Shown: one piece after another, positions 9,850 through 19,065 of the stretch
Layout of the letters: each line of letters opens with the position of its first letter
How positions within the stretch are numbered: position 1 is the first letter of the stretch
DNA from: Legionella waltersii
GTDB lineage: Bacteria; Pseudomonadota; Gammaproteobacteria; Legionellales; Legionellaceae
NCBI RefSeq assembly: GCF_001468085.1
Contig: NZ_LNZB01000060.1
Coordinates: 599,294 to 663,293 of the forward strand
Length of the DNA: 64,000 nt
Direction: 5' to 3'
Program-made: the position numbers and the translations under genes
The notes under the pieces: model-generated
Told to the model about the DNA's origin: nothing
What the model saw: the letters and a program-made list of their open reading frames with translations, nothing else
Databases searched by the model: none

Positions 9850-11268
9850 TTAATCCATTAGTGGTTCAAAGTCTTTTTGTTGGAGTTCCTCATCTTTTAG
9901 AGGTTTTCCAATAGTTCTAATTTTTAATCCTGCGTTAAGATTGCTCTCAATAACCTCAAGGGATACCCCGGTAGTTTCAGGTACAAAATAATACACAAAT
10001 ACACAGGCGAGTAAGCATGAGGAACCAAATAAAGAAAAAGTAAATGATTGCCCCATATTTTGATAAATACCAATAAAATACAACGATACTATAAAATTAG
10101 CGGCCCATTGCATGACAGTTGCAATACTCATCGCAAACCCTCTAACCTGTAACGGGTATATTTCTGAAATAAGCACCCAAAACAGTGATCCCACACTGAC
10201 ACAGTAGCCCATAATGTACACTGAAAAAGCTAATAATATCATATACTTATTAACGAATATCGCGCCTGAAAAAAGAAAACTCACAAGAAATAAACTCATT
10301 GCAGCAAGTAAAGTTCCAGACAGTAAAAGAAATCGTCTTCCTAGCTTGTCAACATACAATAGAGTAATGACTGTAAATGCAAAATTAATTAAACCCAGTA
10401 AAAATGTTGCCAATATTGCATTTTTAACAGGGGAAAATCCAATGGATCCAAAGATTACAGGTCCATAGTACATGAATGCACTAATTCCAGAGGCTTGTTG
10501 AAATATCCCTATCCCACTACCAACTAGAAGCACCCCTAATACCGGTCTCCTGAATAATGATCGGTAATCTTCTTTCGGTCTCTTTAGAATTGAATTTATT
10601 TCATTGATTTCCTTGTACACATCATAATTTATTGGTCTAATTTTCCTTAATAGTTTTAAGGTATGATCAATTCCATACTTCTTCATTATCCATCGCGGAG
10701 AATGAGGTACAAAAAACATCCCCATGAACATAATAAAAGCAGGAATACAACCGATCCAAAATAGGTATCTCCAACTCATCGAAGAATAATCATGCAGGTA
10801 ATAGCCAATTAAAAAGGCTAATGCTTGACCAAAAGTAATGGCTACACCATTCAATAAAACAAGTGCGCCGCGATTCTCTGGTGGTGCAATTTCAGCAATA
10901 AATAAAGGGACAATAAATGAGGCTATTCCAATACAAACTCCAATGATAAATCGTCCTGCTATTAAAACGGTTAAATTTGTTGCTAGAGCACATAGCCCTG
11001 TTCCGAATATAAATCCTAATGCAACAACTTTTAATAAAAAACGTCGGCTAAGTCTGTCGGAAATGAATCCACTTATCGGTATACCAAATACACAACCCAG
11101 TAGACTAATGCTTACAATTTGTGACCACTGCCAGTCACTTAATGAAAGTTGTTTAATCACTTGATCTTCTACATCAGCTACGACACTAGAGTCATATCCA
11201 AATAAAAAACCACCAAAACCAGCAATAATTGATATTAGAAATAGAAATGAGTTCAATCCCTTGGTCAT
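9850..11268 (-). CDS. iolT: Myo-inositol / sugar MFS transporter
   Basis: Sugar-porter family MFS permease (472 aa, about 12 membrane segments), the first gene of the inositol operon and presumably the H+/myo-inositol importer. Sugar-porter signatures seen: FLFGYDSSVVADV in helix 1, GFISDRLSRRFLL in loop 2-3, PHSPRWIMKKYG after helix 6, QQASGISAFMYYGP in helix 7, DKLGRRFLL in loop 8-9 and VPETTG after helix 12. AAGGA lies about 12 bases before the ATG. The operon context supports inositol as substrate; glucose or xylose could also fit the family. Confidence 0.9.
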   Translation of the reverse strand: MTKGLNSFLFLISIIAGFGGFLFGYDSSVVADVEDQVIKQLSLSDWQWSQIVSISLLGCVFGIPISGFISDRLSRRFLLKVVALGFIFGTGLCALATNLTVLIAGRFIIGVCIGIASFIVPLFIAEIAPPENRGALVLLNGVAITFGQALAFLIGYYLHDYSSMSWRYLFWIGCIPAFIMFMGMFFVPHSPRWIMKKYGIDHTLKLLRKIRPINYDVYKEINEINSILKRPKEDYRSLFRRPVLGVLLVGSGIGIFQQASGISAFMYYGPVIFGSIGFSPVKNAILATFLLGLINFAFTVITLLYVDKLGRRFLLLSGTLLAAMSLFLVSFLFSGAIFVNKYMILLAFSVYIMGYCVSVGSLFWVLISEIYPLQVRGFAMSIATVMQWAANFIVSLYFIGIYQNMGQSFTFSLFGSSCLLACVFVYYFVPETTGVSLEVIESNLNAGLKIRTIGKPLKDEELQQKDFEPLMD

Positions 11269-11592
11269 GGTTTATCAGTCCTTTAGTTGCCCATTCTCGG
11301 CGATTAACACCAATGCACCTAACACCTCAGGCACAAGAAATCGATTGGTTTTCTGTCTTGCAATAACCTCGGATTTTTACAAGAAGGAAAAGTAGGCTTA
11401 TTAAAATGACTGCATTCTAATGAATAACTTACCCCAATTGCAATGCTGAAATGACCAAAATAAAGTAAGTAAGCCAATAAAATACCCGAACAATCACAAC
11501 CTATCGATCAGTAGTTTAAATCTCACCGAACTTACGCCCCCTAAAGTTCTTTTAACGAAGAGATTGGTTTTTTTCGTAAGTCCTGTCTCAGT
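11269..11592. other. Intergenic region upstream of iol operon, with a dispersed repeat copy
   Basis: A 324-bp stretch with no convincing ORF. It must hold the promoter of the iol operon (minus strand), but I could not single out a credible -35/-10 pair or an operator. Its left-most third near iolT is plain AT-rich sequence. The end nearest the M4 protease stop holds a copy of the dispersed inverted-repeat family, described separately. Confidence 0.6.
11527..11590. repeat. Dispersed inverted-repeat element, copy A (partial)
   Basis: One end is well preserved: TCTTTTAACGAAGAGATTGG followed by T-rich DNA and CGTAAGTCCTGTC. It matches, on the opposite strand, the left end of copy D at 27944, including the TCTTTTAACGAAGA block. 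The other end (GAACTTACGCCCCC) is degenerate. It lies directly behind the M4 protease stop, so the hairpin-plus-T-run could also end transcription. Confidence 0.6.
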
Positions 11593-13257
11593 TTAAGATC
11601 GATATAACTTATTCACAGGACAGTTCACTCCAACCTCTTTAAAGGCATCAACCACAGCCATTTTGTCGTATTTTCGATCTATTGCAGCTTGAATTACCCC
11701 ACATGCAGCAGCTTCAAAACCAGTTTCGGAAGTCCAGTAGTGCATGTTTGCATCAATCATGACCTCAAAGGCTTTTTTAACTGTCCAATTTGGGCGATTT
11801 GCCAGTAGATAAAAAGCCCTATTGAATACCCCACTGGTTTGATGAACATCCAATTTATCATCATAGTCCTTAGCATTCTCTATAGATCGTCCGTCCATAT
11901 AGGGATGATCCATGTAACGAATTGGTTCAGCACCGATTGTTGCCTCTCTACCAATTGACCAATCTTTTCCATCCCAATACCAAGGGTACTTTTGGCTTAA
12001 GTAATCCTGCAAAGCAATGCTTGCCATATCTGAAAACGATTCATTAATTCCACCAGATTGACCTTGATAGACCAAATTAGAATGTAGCCTTGTAAAATTA
12101 TGTGATAACTCATGTGCCAAAGTTCCTTGAGCTGGGGCTGTCATTTTGGTATTTCCATCTCCGATAACGATTTGTTGATGCATAATATAGATGCCTTTCA
12201 CTTTTATAGATGGAACTGCAAAAGCATTATCAAAATTCTTAATATGGGTATAGGTTCTTAATGGCAAATCGTCTCCTAATGGATTAGGGATACCATAATT
12301 CAAGCTGTACATGTCTAAAGTTATACCCGCAAAATACATCGAGTCATTGATGGATGAAAAACTATAGTTATTAGGTGATGTATCACCATCATTGACGTTC
12401 ACATACCCAGTTTCTTTACTACAGGGATAGGAAAATGTTGGAATGTTTTTAAAAAACTCAACCACACTCAAAATTGGAAATGAGCGTTGATCTAAATCAA
12501 TTAAAGAGGCATTAATGACCTTTACAGAAGGACTTTCAACAAAAGAATTGGCTCCCTTTATCCGAACATCAAACTTACCAAGAGATGGTATGTCTTTATG
12601 GACATCACCATGTTGAAATACACCGGATCGATAAGGCAATAAAAAGACGTTCCCCCCTAATCCTTGTCCTATACGTTTATGCGTTAATCCATCCCAGAAC
12701 TTAAGAGTTTCACCTGTATTTGCATCGACTATGTAATTAGGTTGGGCCACGAAACTTGTTTCGCTATTGGTATAAGCAAACACATGGTAAGCTAATTGAG
12801 CCTTGCTACTCGAATTTAGATAGACAATTTGATCAATCTGCTTGTAAATTATTTTATCATTAACTAATCCTAAAGTTTTATCCAAGACATCCTTTGGTGA
12901 GAGTCGCGGTGTCATGTTTACAATATCATTCTCAATTCCAGAGACATCAATACCAGTAACAAGGGGTTTAGAGTTTAAACCCCTATGAATAGTGATTTCA
13001 CGACCCCACACTGGAATATTCTTATAATAGATAGCATAGCGACTATGCTCAGACTTTCTTAAATTATCAATATCAACCGCTTTTAGTTGATAATTAGAGG
13101 TTTGAAGTTGGATTAGACTTTGATTTGTTCCATTTAACTCAAGATTATATTTTTTTAACTGTTCAGCAGCATTCCCCCAAATCAGGGTTTCTGAGGCTGA
13201 TTGCACCTGGGAGCAACAGAGGGAGGCTAACAACAATGAAACTATCCTTGTTTTCAT
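11593..13257 (-). CDS. Exported M4 (thermolysin-family) zinc metalloprotease, ProA-like
   Basis: Secreted zinc metalloprotease of 554 aa. Domains: signal peptide (MKTRIVSLLLASLCCSQVQSA), an FTP/PepSY-like propeptide to about residue 200, then the M4 catalytic domain. Zinc ligands are His382 and His386 in HELSH and Glu406 in GGINESFSD, 20 residues after the second His as in thermolysin; the C-terminal DVHQTSGVFNRAFYLLA supplies the usual second catalytic His. The LHSNLVYQGQSGGINES stretch resembles Legionella ProA/Msp, which leaves by type II secretion. I start at MKTRIV (AGGA upstream): the longer frame to 13416 lacks a signal peptide and would overlap the divergent DDAH gene. Confidence 0.9.
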   Translation of the reverse strand: MKTRIVSLLLASLCCSQVQSASETLIWGNAAEQLKKYNLELNGTNQSLIQLQTSNYQLKAVDIDNLRKSEHSRYAIYYKNIPVWGREITIHRGLNSKPLVTGIDVSGIENDIVNMTPRLSPKDVLDKTLGLVNDKIIYKQIDQIVYLNSSSKAQLAYHVFAYTNSETSFVAQPNYIVDANTGETLKFWDGLTHKRIGQGLGGNVFLLPYRSGVFQHGDVHKDIPSLGKFDVRIKGANSFVESPSVKVINASLIDLDQRSFPILSVVEFFKNIPTFSYPCSKETGYVNVNDGDTSPNNYSFSSINDSMYFAGITLDMYSLNYGIPNPLGDDLPLRTYTHIKNFDNAFAVPSIKVKGIYIMHQQIVIGDGNTKMTAPAQGTLAHELSHNFTRLHSNLVYQGQSGGINESFSDMASIALQDYLSQKYPWYWDGKDWSIGREATIGAEPIRYMDHPYMDGRSIENAKDYDDKLDVHQTSGVFNRAFYLLANRPNWTVKKAFEVMIDANMHYWTSETGFEAAACGVIQAAIDRKYDKMAVVDAFKEVGVNCPVNKLYRS

Positions 13258-13363
13258 GTTCTTATTCCTAATTGTTAATTTTGTATAAATCCTTTTACAA
13301 ATGGATTCAGAATAACTATCTTTTAAAAGGAAATCCAGGGGAACTTTAAATAGGATATTAACT

Positions 13364-14131
13364 ATGTTTACAAATGCAATTGTACGTACACCATCAGCCT
13401 CATTGATTAATGGCATAACTACCTCAGCCCATCTAGGTAAACCAAACTATGAACAGGCTCTTATTCAACATCAAGAATACATCAATGCATTAGTTGACTG
13501 TGGACTGAAAATAACCAAGCTTCCTCCCCTTGAGGAGTTTCCTGATTCCTGTTTTGTCGAAGATGTGGCTTTACTCACTGAACATTTTGCCGTTCTAACC
13601 AGACCCGGAGCACTTACAAGGCGGAATGAAGTGGAAGAAATAAGAGATGCTGTTCAATCATTTTATTCTGATGCAATTTATACCATTAATTCACCTGGTA
13701 CTTTAGAGGCTGGGGATGTCATGAGAGCTGATAATCATTTTTTTATAGGCCTCTCTCAGAGAACAAATCCAGAGGGTGCCGCACAGCTAAAAAATTACTT
13801 AACACAGCACGGCTTTACTGCATCTACTGTTCAACTCAGTGAATACTTACATTTAAAAACTGGTGCTAGTTATCTGGACCAAAACAGACTATTGGTCACT
13901 GGCGAGCTAACTAATCGCAGCGAATTCAAGGAATTTAATCAAATTCGTATTGATAAAAAGGAAGAATACGCCGCAAATTGCATCTTGATCAATGGAACTG
14001 TACTTATGCCTAAAGGTTATCCCGAGACATTTCAGGCACTCACTGAATTGAATTATACAATCATTGAAATAGATCTAAGTGAGTTTAGAAAAATTGATGG
14101 TGGTTTAAGTTGTTTATCATTGCGCTTTTAA
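13364..14131 (+). CDS. Dimethylarginine dimethylaminohydrolase (DDAH)
   Basis: Amidinotransferase-fold hydrolase, 255 aa, predicted to convert N-omega-methylated arginines to citrulline and methylamines. The catalytic Cys250 lies in GGLSCLSLRF at the extreme C-terminus and His163 in LHLKTGAS, the two DDAH residues. FPDSCFVEDVALL near residue 60 is the usual substrate-binding FVED segment, and PGTLEAGDVM is also conserved. Length and the C-terminal Cys placement fit DDAH, whereas arginine deiminase is longer (about 400 aa). AGGA precedes the ATG. It is divergent from the M4 protease across 106 bp. Methylarginines come mainly from eukaryotic protein turnover, so a host-derived substrate is plausible. 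Confidence 0.88.
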   Translation: MFTNAIVRTPSASLINGITTSAHLGKPNYEQALIQHQEYINALVDCGLKITKLPPLEEFPDSCFVEDVALLTEHFAVLTRPGALTRRNEVEEIRDAVQSFYSDAIYTINSPGTLEAGDVMRADNHFFIGLSQRTNPEGAAQLKNYLTQHGFTASTVQLSEYLHLKTGASYLDQNRLLVTGELTNRSEFKEFNQIRIDKKEEYAANCILINGTVLMPKGYPETFQALTELNYTIIEIDLSEFRKIDGGLSCLSLRF

Positions 14132-14135
14132 CTCT

Positions 14136-14156
14136 CAGGACTTTGCGTAAGTCCTG
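14136..14156. repeat. Minimal copy B of the dispersed inverted repeat / hairpin
   Basis: CAGGACTT, five bases (TGCGT), then AAGTCCTG: a perfect 8-bp stem. The arms are the outermost core of the repeat family (AGGACTTACG), so this may be a copy with its centre deleted. It lies 5 bp after the DDAH stop and is followed by no T-run, so termination is uncertain. Confidence 0.5.
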
Positions 14157-14271
14157 ACTCTGAATAGGTAACCCATTTATTGACTATAATGAAATTAGGG
14201 TTTGCAACTCTTTCCTAATGAGCCAATACAAGGTCATGGTAGAGGGAATGACGTAGTGATCGGAGAAGGCC

Positions 14272-15309
14272 ATGAAAATTACGAAAAATATGCTCCAACA
14301 AGCCGTTGATAAAAAGATCATCGATGAGAAGCAGGTCAATGCTCTTATTGATTTTATTAAAACGCTTCCTGGGCAAGAACCCAGCTTTAATTTAACCAAT
14401 GTTCTCTATTATTTTGGTGGCCTTATCGCAATTGGTGCAATGACCTTGTTCATGAATTTAGGATGGGAAATATTTGGCGGTTGGGGAATATTCTATCTTT
14501 CTCTTTGCTATGCCCTATTGGGATTATCACTTTGTCATAAGTTAAATGCAAATGGACATGTTATTCCAGCTGGAATTTGTGCAACTTTTGTAATTTGTCT
14601 AGCACCACTCGCTGTCTATGGATTTCAACTAGCCATGGGATGGTGGCCAGATGCCTCTGTATACCGTGATTACCATGTGTACGTGAAATGGAATTGGATA
14701 TTTATGGAGTTAGCTACTCTTGCCGTAGGAGTAATATTAGCTTGGATTTATCGTTTTCCATTTATGGTAATGCCTATAGCCTTTACTCTTTGGTACATGT
14801 CAATGGATATCGCAGCAATGCTAGGTGGAGATAACATCACCTATGAGTTAAGAGCAATGGTATCCATGTATTTTGGATTATTAACAACCTTTCTTGCATT
14901 CTGGGTTGATGTTCGTTCAAGGGATACTGCAGATTATGCGTTTTGGATTTACATCTTTGGTGTAATGGCCTTCTGGGGTGGATTAAGTAGTCAAGAGTCC
15001 CATAGTGAATTGTCTAAATTTATCTACATGTGCATTAATGTAGTATTAATTTTGGTGGGTGTCATTTTAAATCGTAAGGTATTTGTTATTTTTGGTGCTA
15101 TAGGTTGTTGTTATTACCTTGGATATCTTGCCTATCGCGTGTTCGAATGGAGTCTACTATTCCCTGTAGCCCTGACAGCCATTGGATTTGGAATTATCTA
15201 TTTAGGAATTTTATGGCAAAAAAATGCAAATACAGCGACTCATAAAATGCGCTCATTTCTTCCTAAGCCGTTAAAAGATCTCTTAGAAACCAGAGATAAT
15301 ATGGATTAA
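14272..15309 (+). CDS. Polytopic membrane protein, DUF2157-like
   Basis: A 345-residue protein with a soluble N-terminal helix-rich segment (MLQQAVDKKIIDEKQVNALIDF) followed by about nine to ten hydrophobic helices and a short basic C-terminal tail. The N-terminal pattern (QAVDxxIIxxxQ, then a membrane domain) resembles the DUF2157 family; function unknown. GGAGAAGG lies right before the ATG. It stands alone between DDAH and the LRR gene. There is no transporter signature I can recognise. Confidence 0.7.
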   Translation: MKITKNMLQQAVDKKIIDEKQVNALIDFIKTLPGQEPSFNLTNVLYYFGGLIAIGAMTLFMNLGWEIFGGWGIFYLSLCYALLGLSLCHKLNANGHVIPAGICATFVICLAPLAVYGFQLAMGWWPDASVYRDYHVYVKWNWIFMELATLAVGVILAWIYRFPFMVMPIAFTLWYMSMDIAAMLGGDNITYELRAMVSMYFGLLTTFLAFWVDVRSRDTADYAFWIYIFGVMAFWGGLSSQESHSELSKFIYMCINVVLILVGVILNRKVFVIFGAIGCCYYLGYLAYRVFEWSLLFPVALTAIGFGIIYLGILWQKNANTATHKMRSFLPKPLKDLLETRDNMD

Positions 15310-15375
15310 TGATTTATCGGCTCCTTTTTGTGTATTTATTTACACCATTAGCTTTGAAGCTCTTGTAATACCTGG

Positions 15376-15391
15376 GTGGGGACGCCCCCAC
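15376..15391. other. GC-rich hairpin
   Basis: GTGGGG, tetraloop ACGC, CCCCAC: a strong short stem in an otherwise AT-rich intergenic region (15310-15593), 67 bp after the DUF2157-like gene. There is no T-run after it. The rest of this 284-bp gap holds repeat copy C and the LRR gene's upstream region. Confidence 0.45.
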
Positions 15392-15446
15392 TAAGGTAAG
15401 CCTCAAATCCATTTACTAAATCCACACTAGAGTTTACTAACTCCCT

Positions 15447-15515
15447 CAGTACTTACGACGAAAAAAACCAATGTCATTTATCGAAGAGATTTGGTTTTTT
15501 GGCAGGTCCTGTCCC
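15447..15515. repeat. Dispersed inverted-repeat element, copy C
   Basis: Compact copy with both ends: left CAGTACTTACGACG followed by AAAAAAACCAA, right TTTGGTTTTTTGG followed by CAGGTCCTGTCC. The arms pair over about 10 bp (AAAAAACCAA with TTGGTTTTTT), and the centre TTATCGAAGAGAT matches copy A (TTTAACGAAGAGAT). As RNA it would be a hairpin ending in a U-run, so it may double as a terminator. Confidence 0.6.
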
Positions 15516-15593
15516 TGTTTACTTTTGGTCCCATGGAGTATATATATACCGATGAAGCTTTAATTATCTATCAAACGGATTTGAGGAGTAATT

Positions 15594-17036
15594 ATGCTGA
15601 AGATTTCTCTTGCTAAGTGCATCAACGCTACAAAAAATGGAACATTTAAGCTTTTAGATATGGATTTAACAGACTCTTTGTCTTATGAGGATATAGAGTT
15701 CATGGCTGAGTATTTAAAGGTTACACCAATCACTAGACTTGATCTTTCTATACCAATTTCTGGTGACAACGTTCATGCATTAGCTATTTTAGCCAATGTA
15801 ATCGCCCTAAATAAGCAGCTGTGCGAATTAAATTTTGAGGTTCTCCTCGATTTTAATTATTTTTTTAAACACAATTTCCCAATAGGTTTATTTGATTTTA
15901 TCGATGATCACCGATTAAAAAAAATAGGCACTTTGATAGAAAATGCACTCGCCATAATGCTTGATAATAAGCCAGTATTGCAAAAGCTGGATATAGATTT
16001 AACAACGATTGATCATCCACTTTCTAATTCTGGTTCAAAAACCATTTGTAACAAAATTTCAAAGTTACCATTGAAGAAATTGAGCCTAGCCTTTTCTACA
16101 CATCTTGATGCAAATTTGGTTGTTCTAAATACAAAGAAAGCCAATCAAACATTGACTCACCTTTACTTAAGAGGGTTTGATGCACGAACTAATGCACTCG
16201 AAGGTGTTTGCAATGCTAATGCCCTAAAAGTACTTTCTATTGAAAATTTAAATTTAGGTCGTAATGATCTTGATCATATTGCTCAAATTGCTAAATCTAA
16301 TCCTAACCTAACGAGTATCACCATAAGCCATACTAATTTAGGACAATTGAATGTTAACCATTTATTTACATGGTTAAACGATTGCCGAAATTTGGCATGT
16401 TTAGATTTATCTTCGAATAACCTAAGCCTCTTGAATATTGCTGGGCTTTGCAATTATCTAGATACAGACCCTCCCAATTTATTGGAACTTGATTTGAGTG
16501 GAAATACTTTAATGGCAACTGATGCTTGTCAATTAGCTCACACCCTTGAAAAAAACACACATCTTGAACGATTAACTCTGGATAAAAATTACATTGAAGA
16601 CAAAGGGGTCCAGTCGATTCTTGAATTAGTGAAAAAAAATAAACACATTAAACAGTTATCCATTTCGCAAACGTGTCGTAATAACCCATCGGACAAAACA
16701 ATTGAGCATTTATGCAATTTCATTAAAGGCCATGATTGCCAATTAACTGAACTCATATTTAAACAGTCTGTGACATTGTCTCAATATTTACTCATTAAGG
16801 AAGCTTGCCAGAACAACCCTAAACTATCTGAGCTTACGCTTGGAGTTAAAATAAATGACTTAAGAAAGCCTGAGTTTGAATTACCTCGGCAAAGCTTAGA
16901 GAATACCCTGTTTGAAAACAATAATGAAGATAGTTTAAACAAAGAAGTTCATTTTAACCCAGTATTTAGTTCTTCAAAACCTAAAGAACAATCTACAGAA
17001 TTAAAATCGACTATCGAGCTAATGACCATGCATTGA
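15594..17036 (+). CDS. Leucine-rich-repeat (RNI-like) protein, candidate effector
   Basis: A 480-residue protein without signal peptide or membrane segments. From about residue 45 to 410 it is built from leucine-rich repeats of the ribonuclease-inhibitor type (about 28 residues), most clearly LTSITISHTNLG, LACLDLSSNNLSLLNIAGL, LLELDLSGNTLMATDACQL and LERLTLDKNYIEDKGVQSI. The last 60 residues are polar, with Ser, Lys and Glu, as is common in Legionella Dot/Icm substrates, many of which carry LRRs. TTGAGGAG lies upstream of the ATG. It is followed by a convergent terminator. The effector role is inferred, not shown. Confidence 0.75.
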   Translation: MLKISLAKCINATKNGTFKLLDMDLTDSLSYEDIEFMAEYLKVTPITRLDLSIPISGDNVHALAILANVIALNKQLCELNFEVLLDFNYFFKHNFPIGLFDFIDDHRLKKIGTLIENALAIMLDNKPVLQKLDIDLTTIDHPLSNSGSKTICNKISKLPLKKLSLAFSTHLDANLVVLNTKKANQTLTHLYLRGFDARTNALEGVCNANALKVLSIENLNLGRNDLDHIAQIAKSNPNLTSITISHTNLGQLNVNHLFTWLNDCRNLACLDLSSNNLSLLNIAGLCNYLDTDPPNLLELDLSGNTLMATDACQLAHTLEKNTHLERLTLDKNYIEDKGVQSILELVKKNKHIKQLSISQTCRNNPSDKTIEHLCNFIKGHDCQLTELIFKQSVTLSQYLLIKEACQNNPKLSELTLGVKINDLRKPEFELPRQSLENTLFENNNEDSLNKEVHFNPVFSSSKPKEQSTELKSTIELMTMH

Positions 17037-17041
17037 AGCCG

Positions 17042-17072
17042 ATGAAGCCAAGGACCTAGCCCTTGGTTTCAT
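17042..17072. terminator. Bidirectional terminator between LRR gene and acyltransferase gene
   Basis: A 12-bp stem with one G-T pair: ATGAAGCCAAGG, loop ACCTAGC, CCTTGGTTTCAT. It sits exactly between the two convergent stop codons. Confidence 0.65.
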
Positions 17073-17074
17073 TG

Positions 17075-18220
17075 TTATAATTTGATAAAAATACCTCGTT
17101 TATACAACACCCAAACAGTAATATAGTTCAAAAGCACAAAACAGGAAGCGTATAATATCGCGGCATTTTCTTGACTAAAATTGCCAAAGAAGTAATCTGC
17201 CAGATAGGTGATGAGATAGATAGACTTACCACTCGAAACTGACACTTTAAACGCATATTGTAGCTTTAATAGTATGGCGTGAAAGACAAAAGCGAATATC
17301 GCATTCATCCCAAATACTTTGAAGGGAAACGCCCACTTTCTATAGTCATAAATGTCGATTACACCGTAACATACAGCAAATAAAACAAGCGCCCAACCAC
17401 TAGTCCATAGAACAAACGAGCTTGTCCATAAATTCTTATTCATTGGAAAATTGATACTCCAGAACCAAGAAATGACCAGAAACACACATCCAGCCAGTAA
17501 CATCAACAAACACTTAATAGATGATGATTTTGAGGAAAGCAAAAATTTACCCGTTAGTAACCCCGCTAATGTTGAGGCAATTGCAGGAAAGGTACTCAAA
17601 AATCCTTCGGGATCATAATATTTTTCATAGAGGTGAGCGGGTGCAAAGAGCAATTGATCAAAGTAGGCGACCCAGTTTTCATTCTGTGTCAATTCCGTCC
17701 CCGATGTTCCAGGTACGGGAATCTTTACCATCAAAAACCAATATCCAATAAGAATACTAATAAATAGTGCAAGTTGAACCTTTTGTGATGTGTTTAAATA
17801 CAACAGCGCACCTACAAAATAGCAAACTGCAATTCGCTGTAAAATACCATAAATTCTAATTGTTTCTAGATTGATTGGGTATGGGAAAATATTCAAAAAA
17901 ACACCTAAAGCAAATAACATAATCGTTCGCTTTAGAATCCCGAGATAGAGTTCATTCTTGCGTTCGTTAGACTTATGTTTATGCAAACTGATTACTGTTG
18001 TTAATCCAACAATAAACAAAAAAAATGGGAACACTAAATCAGCAAAAGTGCACCCATTCCAATCCGCATGCCCTAGAATAGAATAATGATTAAGTACTGC
18101 TTGACCATTTACAAAAATCATCAAGACAATTGTAATGCCTCTAAATACGTCTAAAGATAACAGTCGTTGAGGGTTCATAACACTCATAAGCTCAAAAAAA
18201 ACAAATCCAATTTCTTGCAT
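17075..18220 (-). CDS. HGSNAT-like membrane acyltransferase (DUF5009/YeiB-type)
   Basis: A 381-residue protein with about ten membrane helices. The N-terminal stretch LSLDVFRGITIVLMIFVNG, then HADWNGCTFADLVFPFFLFIVG, is the hallmark of the heparan-alpha-glucosaminide N-acetyltransferase-like family (NagX/DUF5009), where a conserved Asp/His region near helix 1-2 handles acyl transfer from cytosolic acetyl-CoA to a sugar across the membrane. In bacteria the acceptor is usually unknown; wall amino sugars are a fair guess. The start is uncertain: in-frame ATGs at 18220, 18187 and 18178 all lack a good ribosome site, and homologues I recall begin close to MNPQRLLSLD (18178). Confidence 0.82.
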   Translation of the reverse strand: MQEIGFVFFELMSVMNPQRLLSLDVFRGITIVLMIFVNGQAVLNHYSILGHADWNGCTFADLVFPFFLFIVGLTTVISLHKHKSNERKNELYLGILKRTIMLFALGVFLNIFPYPINLETIRIYGILQRIAVCYFVGALLYLNTSQKVQLALFISILIGYWFLMVKIPVPGTSGTELTQNENWVAYFDQLLFAPAHLYEKYYDPEGFLSTFPAIASTLAGLLTGKFLLSSKSSSIKCLLMLLAGCVFLVISWFWSINFPMNKNLWTSSFVLWTSGWALVLFAVCYGVIDIYDYRKWAFPFKVFGMNAIFAFVFHAILLKLQYAFKVSVSSGKSIYLITYLADYFFGNFSQENAAILYASCFVLLNYITVWVLYKRGIFIKL

Positions 18221-18350
18221 TTTATCAAACTCAATAAATTCTAAAATAAATTATTAAAATAATTTAAATTATCTATAGGAAATCAATCTGTAACCTTGTA
18301 TGGTAATAAGATGAAAACTGTTAACAATACACAGGTATAAACAAAGAAAA

Positions 18351-18974
18351 ATGTTCAGCAAAAAAGAAAGGACTTTATTATTCGCAAACAATCTTTGGTA
18401 TTTATCTGAAGGCATGTTAGGACCATTATTTGGGATCTTTTGTGCGAAATTTCAATCTTCTCCTTTAGATATTTCATGGGTATGGGCTCTCTACCTGATT
18501 TCCGTTGGTGTCGTGGTCATTGGACTAGGGTATTTGTCTGATTTCATTTACAAAGAGAAGTTACTTGTTTTGGGGTATGCATTACAAACAATATTTACAT
18601 TTTGCTATATTCTCGTATCTAACAAACATCAGCTTGCATTGCTCCAGGTTGGATTAGGGATCTCTGGTGGATTGTCTACAACAACGTGGTATGCCCTTTA
18701 TGCCCGCTATGAAGATAAAACGCATGAAGGCTTAACTTGGGGACTGGCCAATGGTTTATCGAGTATCTATACCGGCATTGCCCTATTGTGTGGCGGTTTG
18801 GTTATTGCAAATTTTTCATTTGAAGTGTTGTTTACTATTATGGGCTGCATACAATTCATTGCGACCATTTATGTCAGTAAGCTTGTATTTTTTGCGCATC
18901 CTAAGACAATTAATCGCTTAAATGAAACCAATAAAAAGGACAACGACAAGTCCATCAATATTTTAGCCAATTAG
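18351..18974 (+). CDS. Half-length MFS-like membrane protein
   Basis: A 207-residue protein with six hydrophobic helices and a polar, Lys/Asn-rich tail. It resembles one six-helix half of an MFS transporter: helix-1 region NNLWYLSEGMLGPLFG and the loop 2-3 position GYLSDFIYKEKLL (motif-A-like GxxSDxxxxx) are visible. Full MFS proteins have about 400 aa. The stop is clean and the downstream DNA is an unrelated gene, so it could be a natural half-transporter that dimerises or the remains of a longer one. Divergent from the acyltransferase gene. Confidence 0.65.
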   Translation: MFSKKERTLLFANNLWYLSEGMLGPLFGIFCAKFQSSPLDISWVWALYLISVGVVVIGLGYLSDFIYKEKLLVLGYALQTIFTFCYILVSNKHQLALLQVGLGISGGLSTTTWYALYARYEDKTHEGLTWGLANGLSSIYTGIALLCGGLVIANFSFEVLFTIMGCIQFIATIYVSKLVFFAHPKTINRLNETNKKDNDKSINILAN

Positions 18975-19065
18975 TTAACGCTCCAATGTCCTAACTACAC
19001 TCTAGAAAATACACTTTACCCTATGATATCTTACGCATCTCATTGATTTGATATGGAGTTTCAAT

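Noticed and set aside
13258..13416. N-terminal extension of the M4 protease
   Set aside because: It overlaps the divergent DDAH start and would place 53 residues ahead of an obvious signal peptide.
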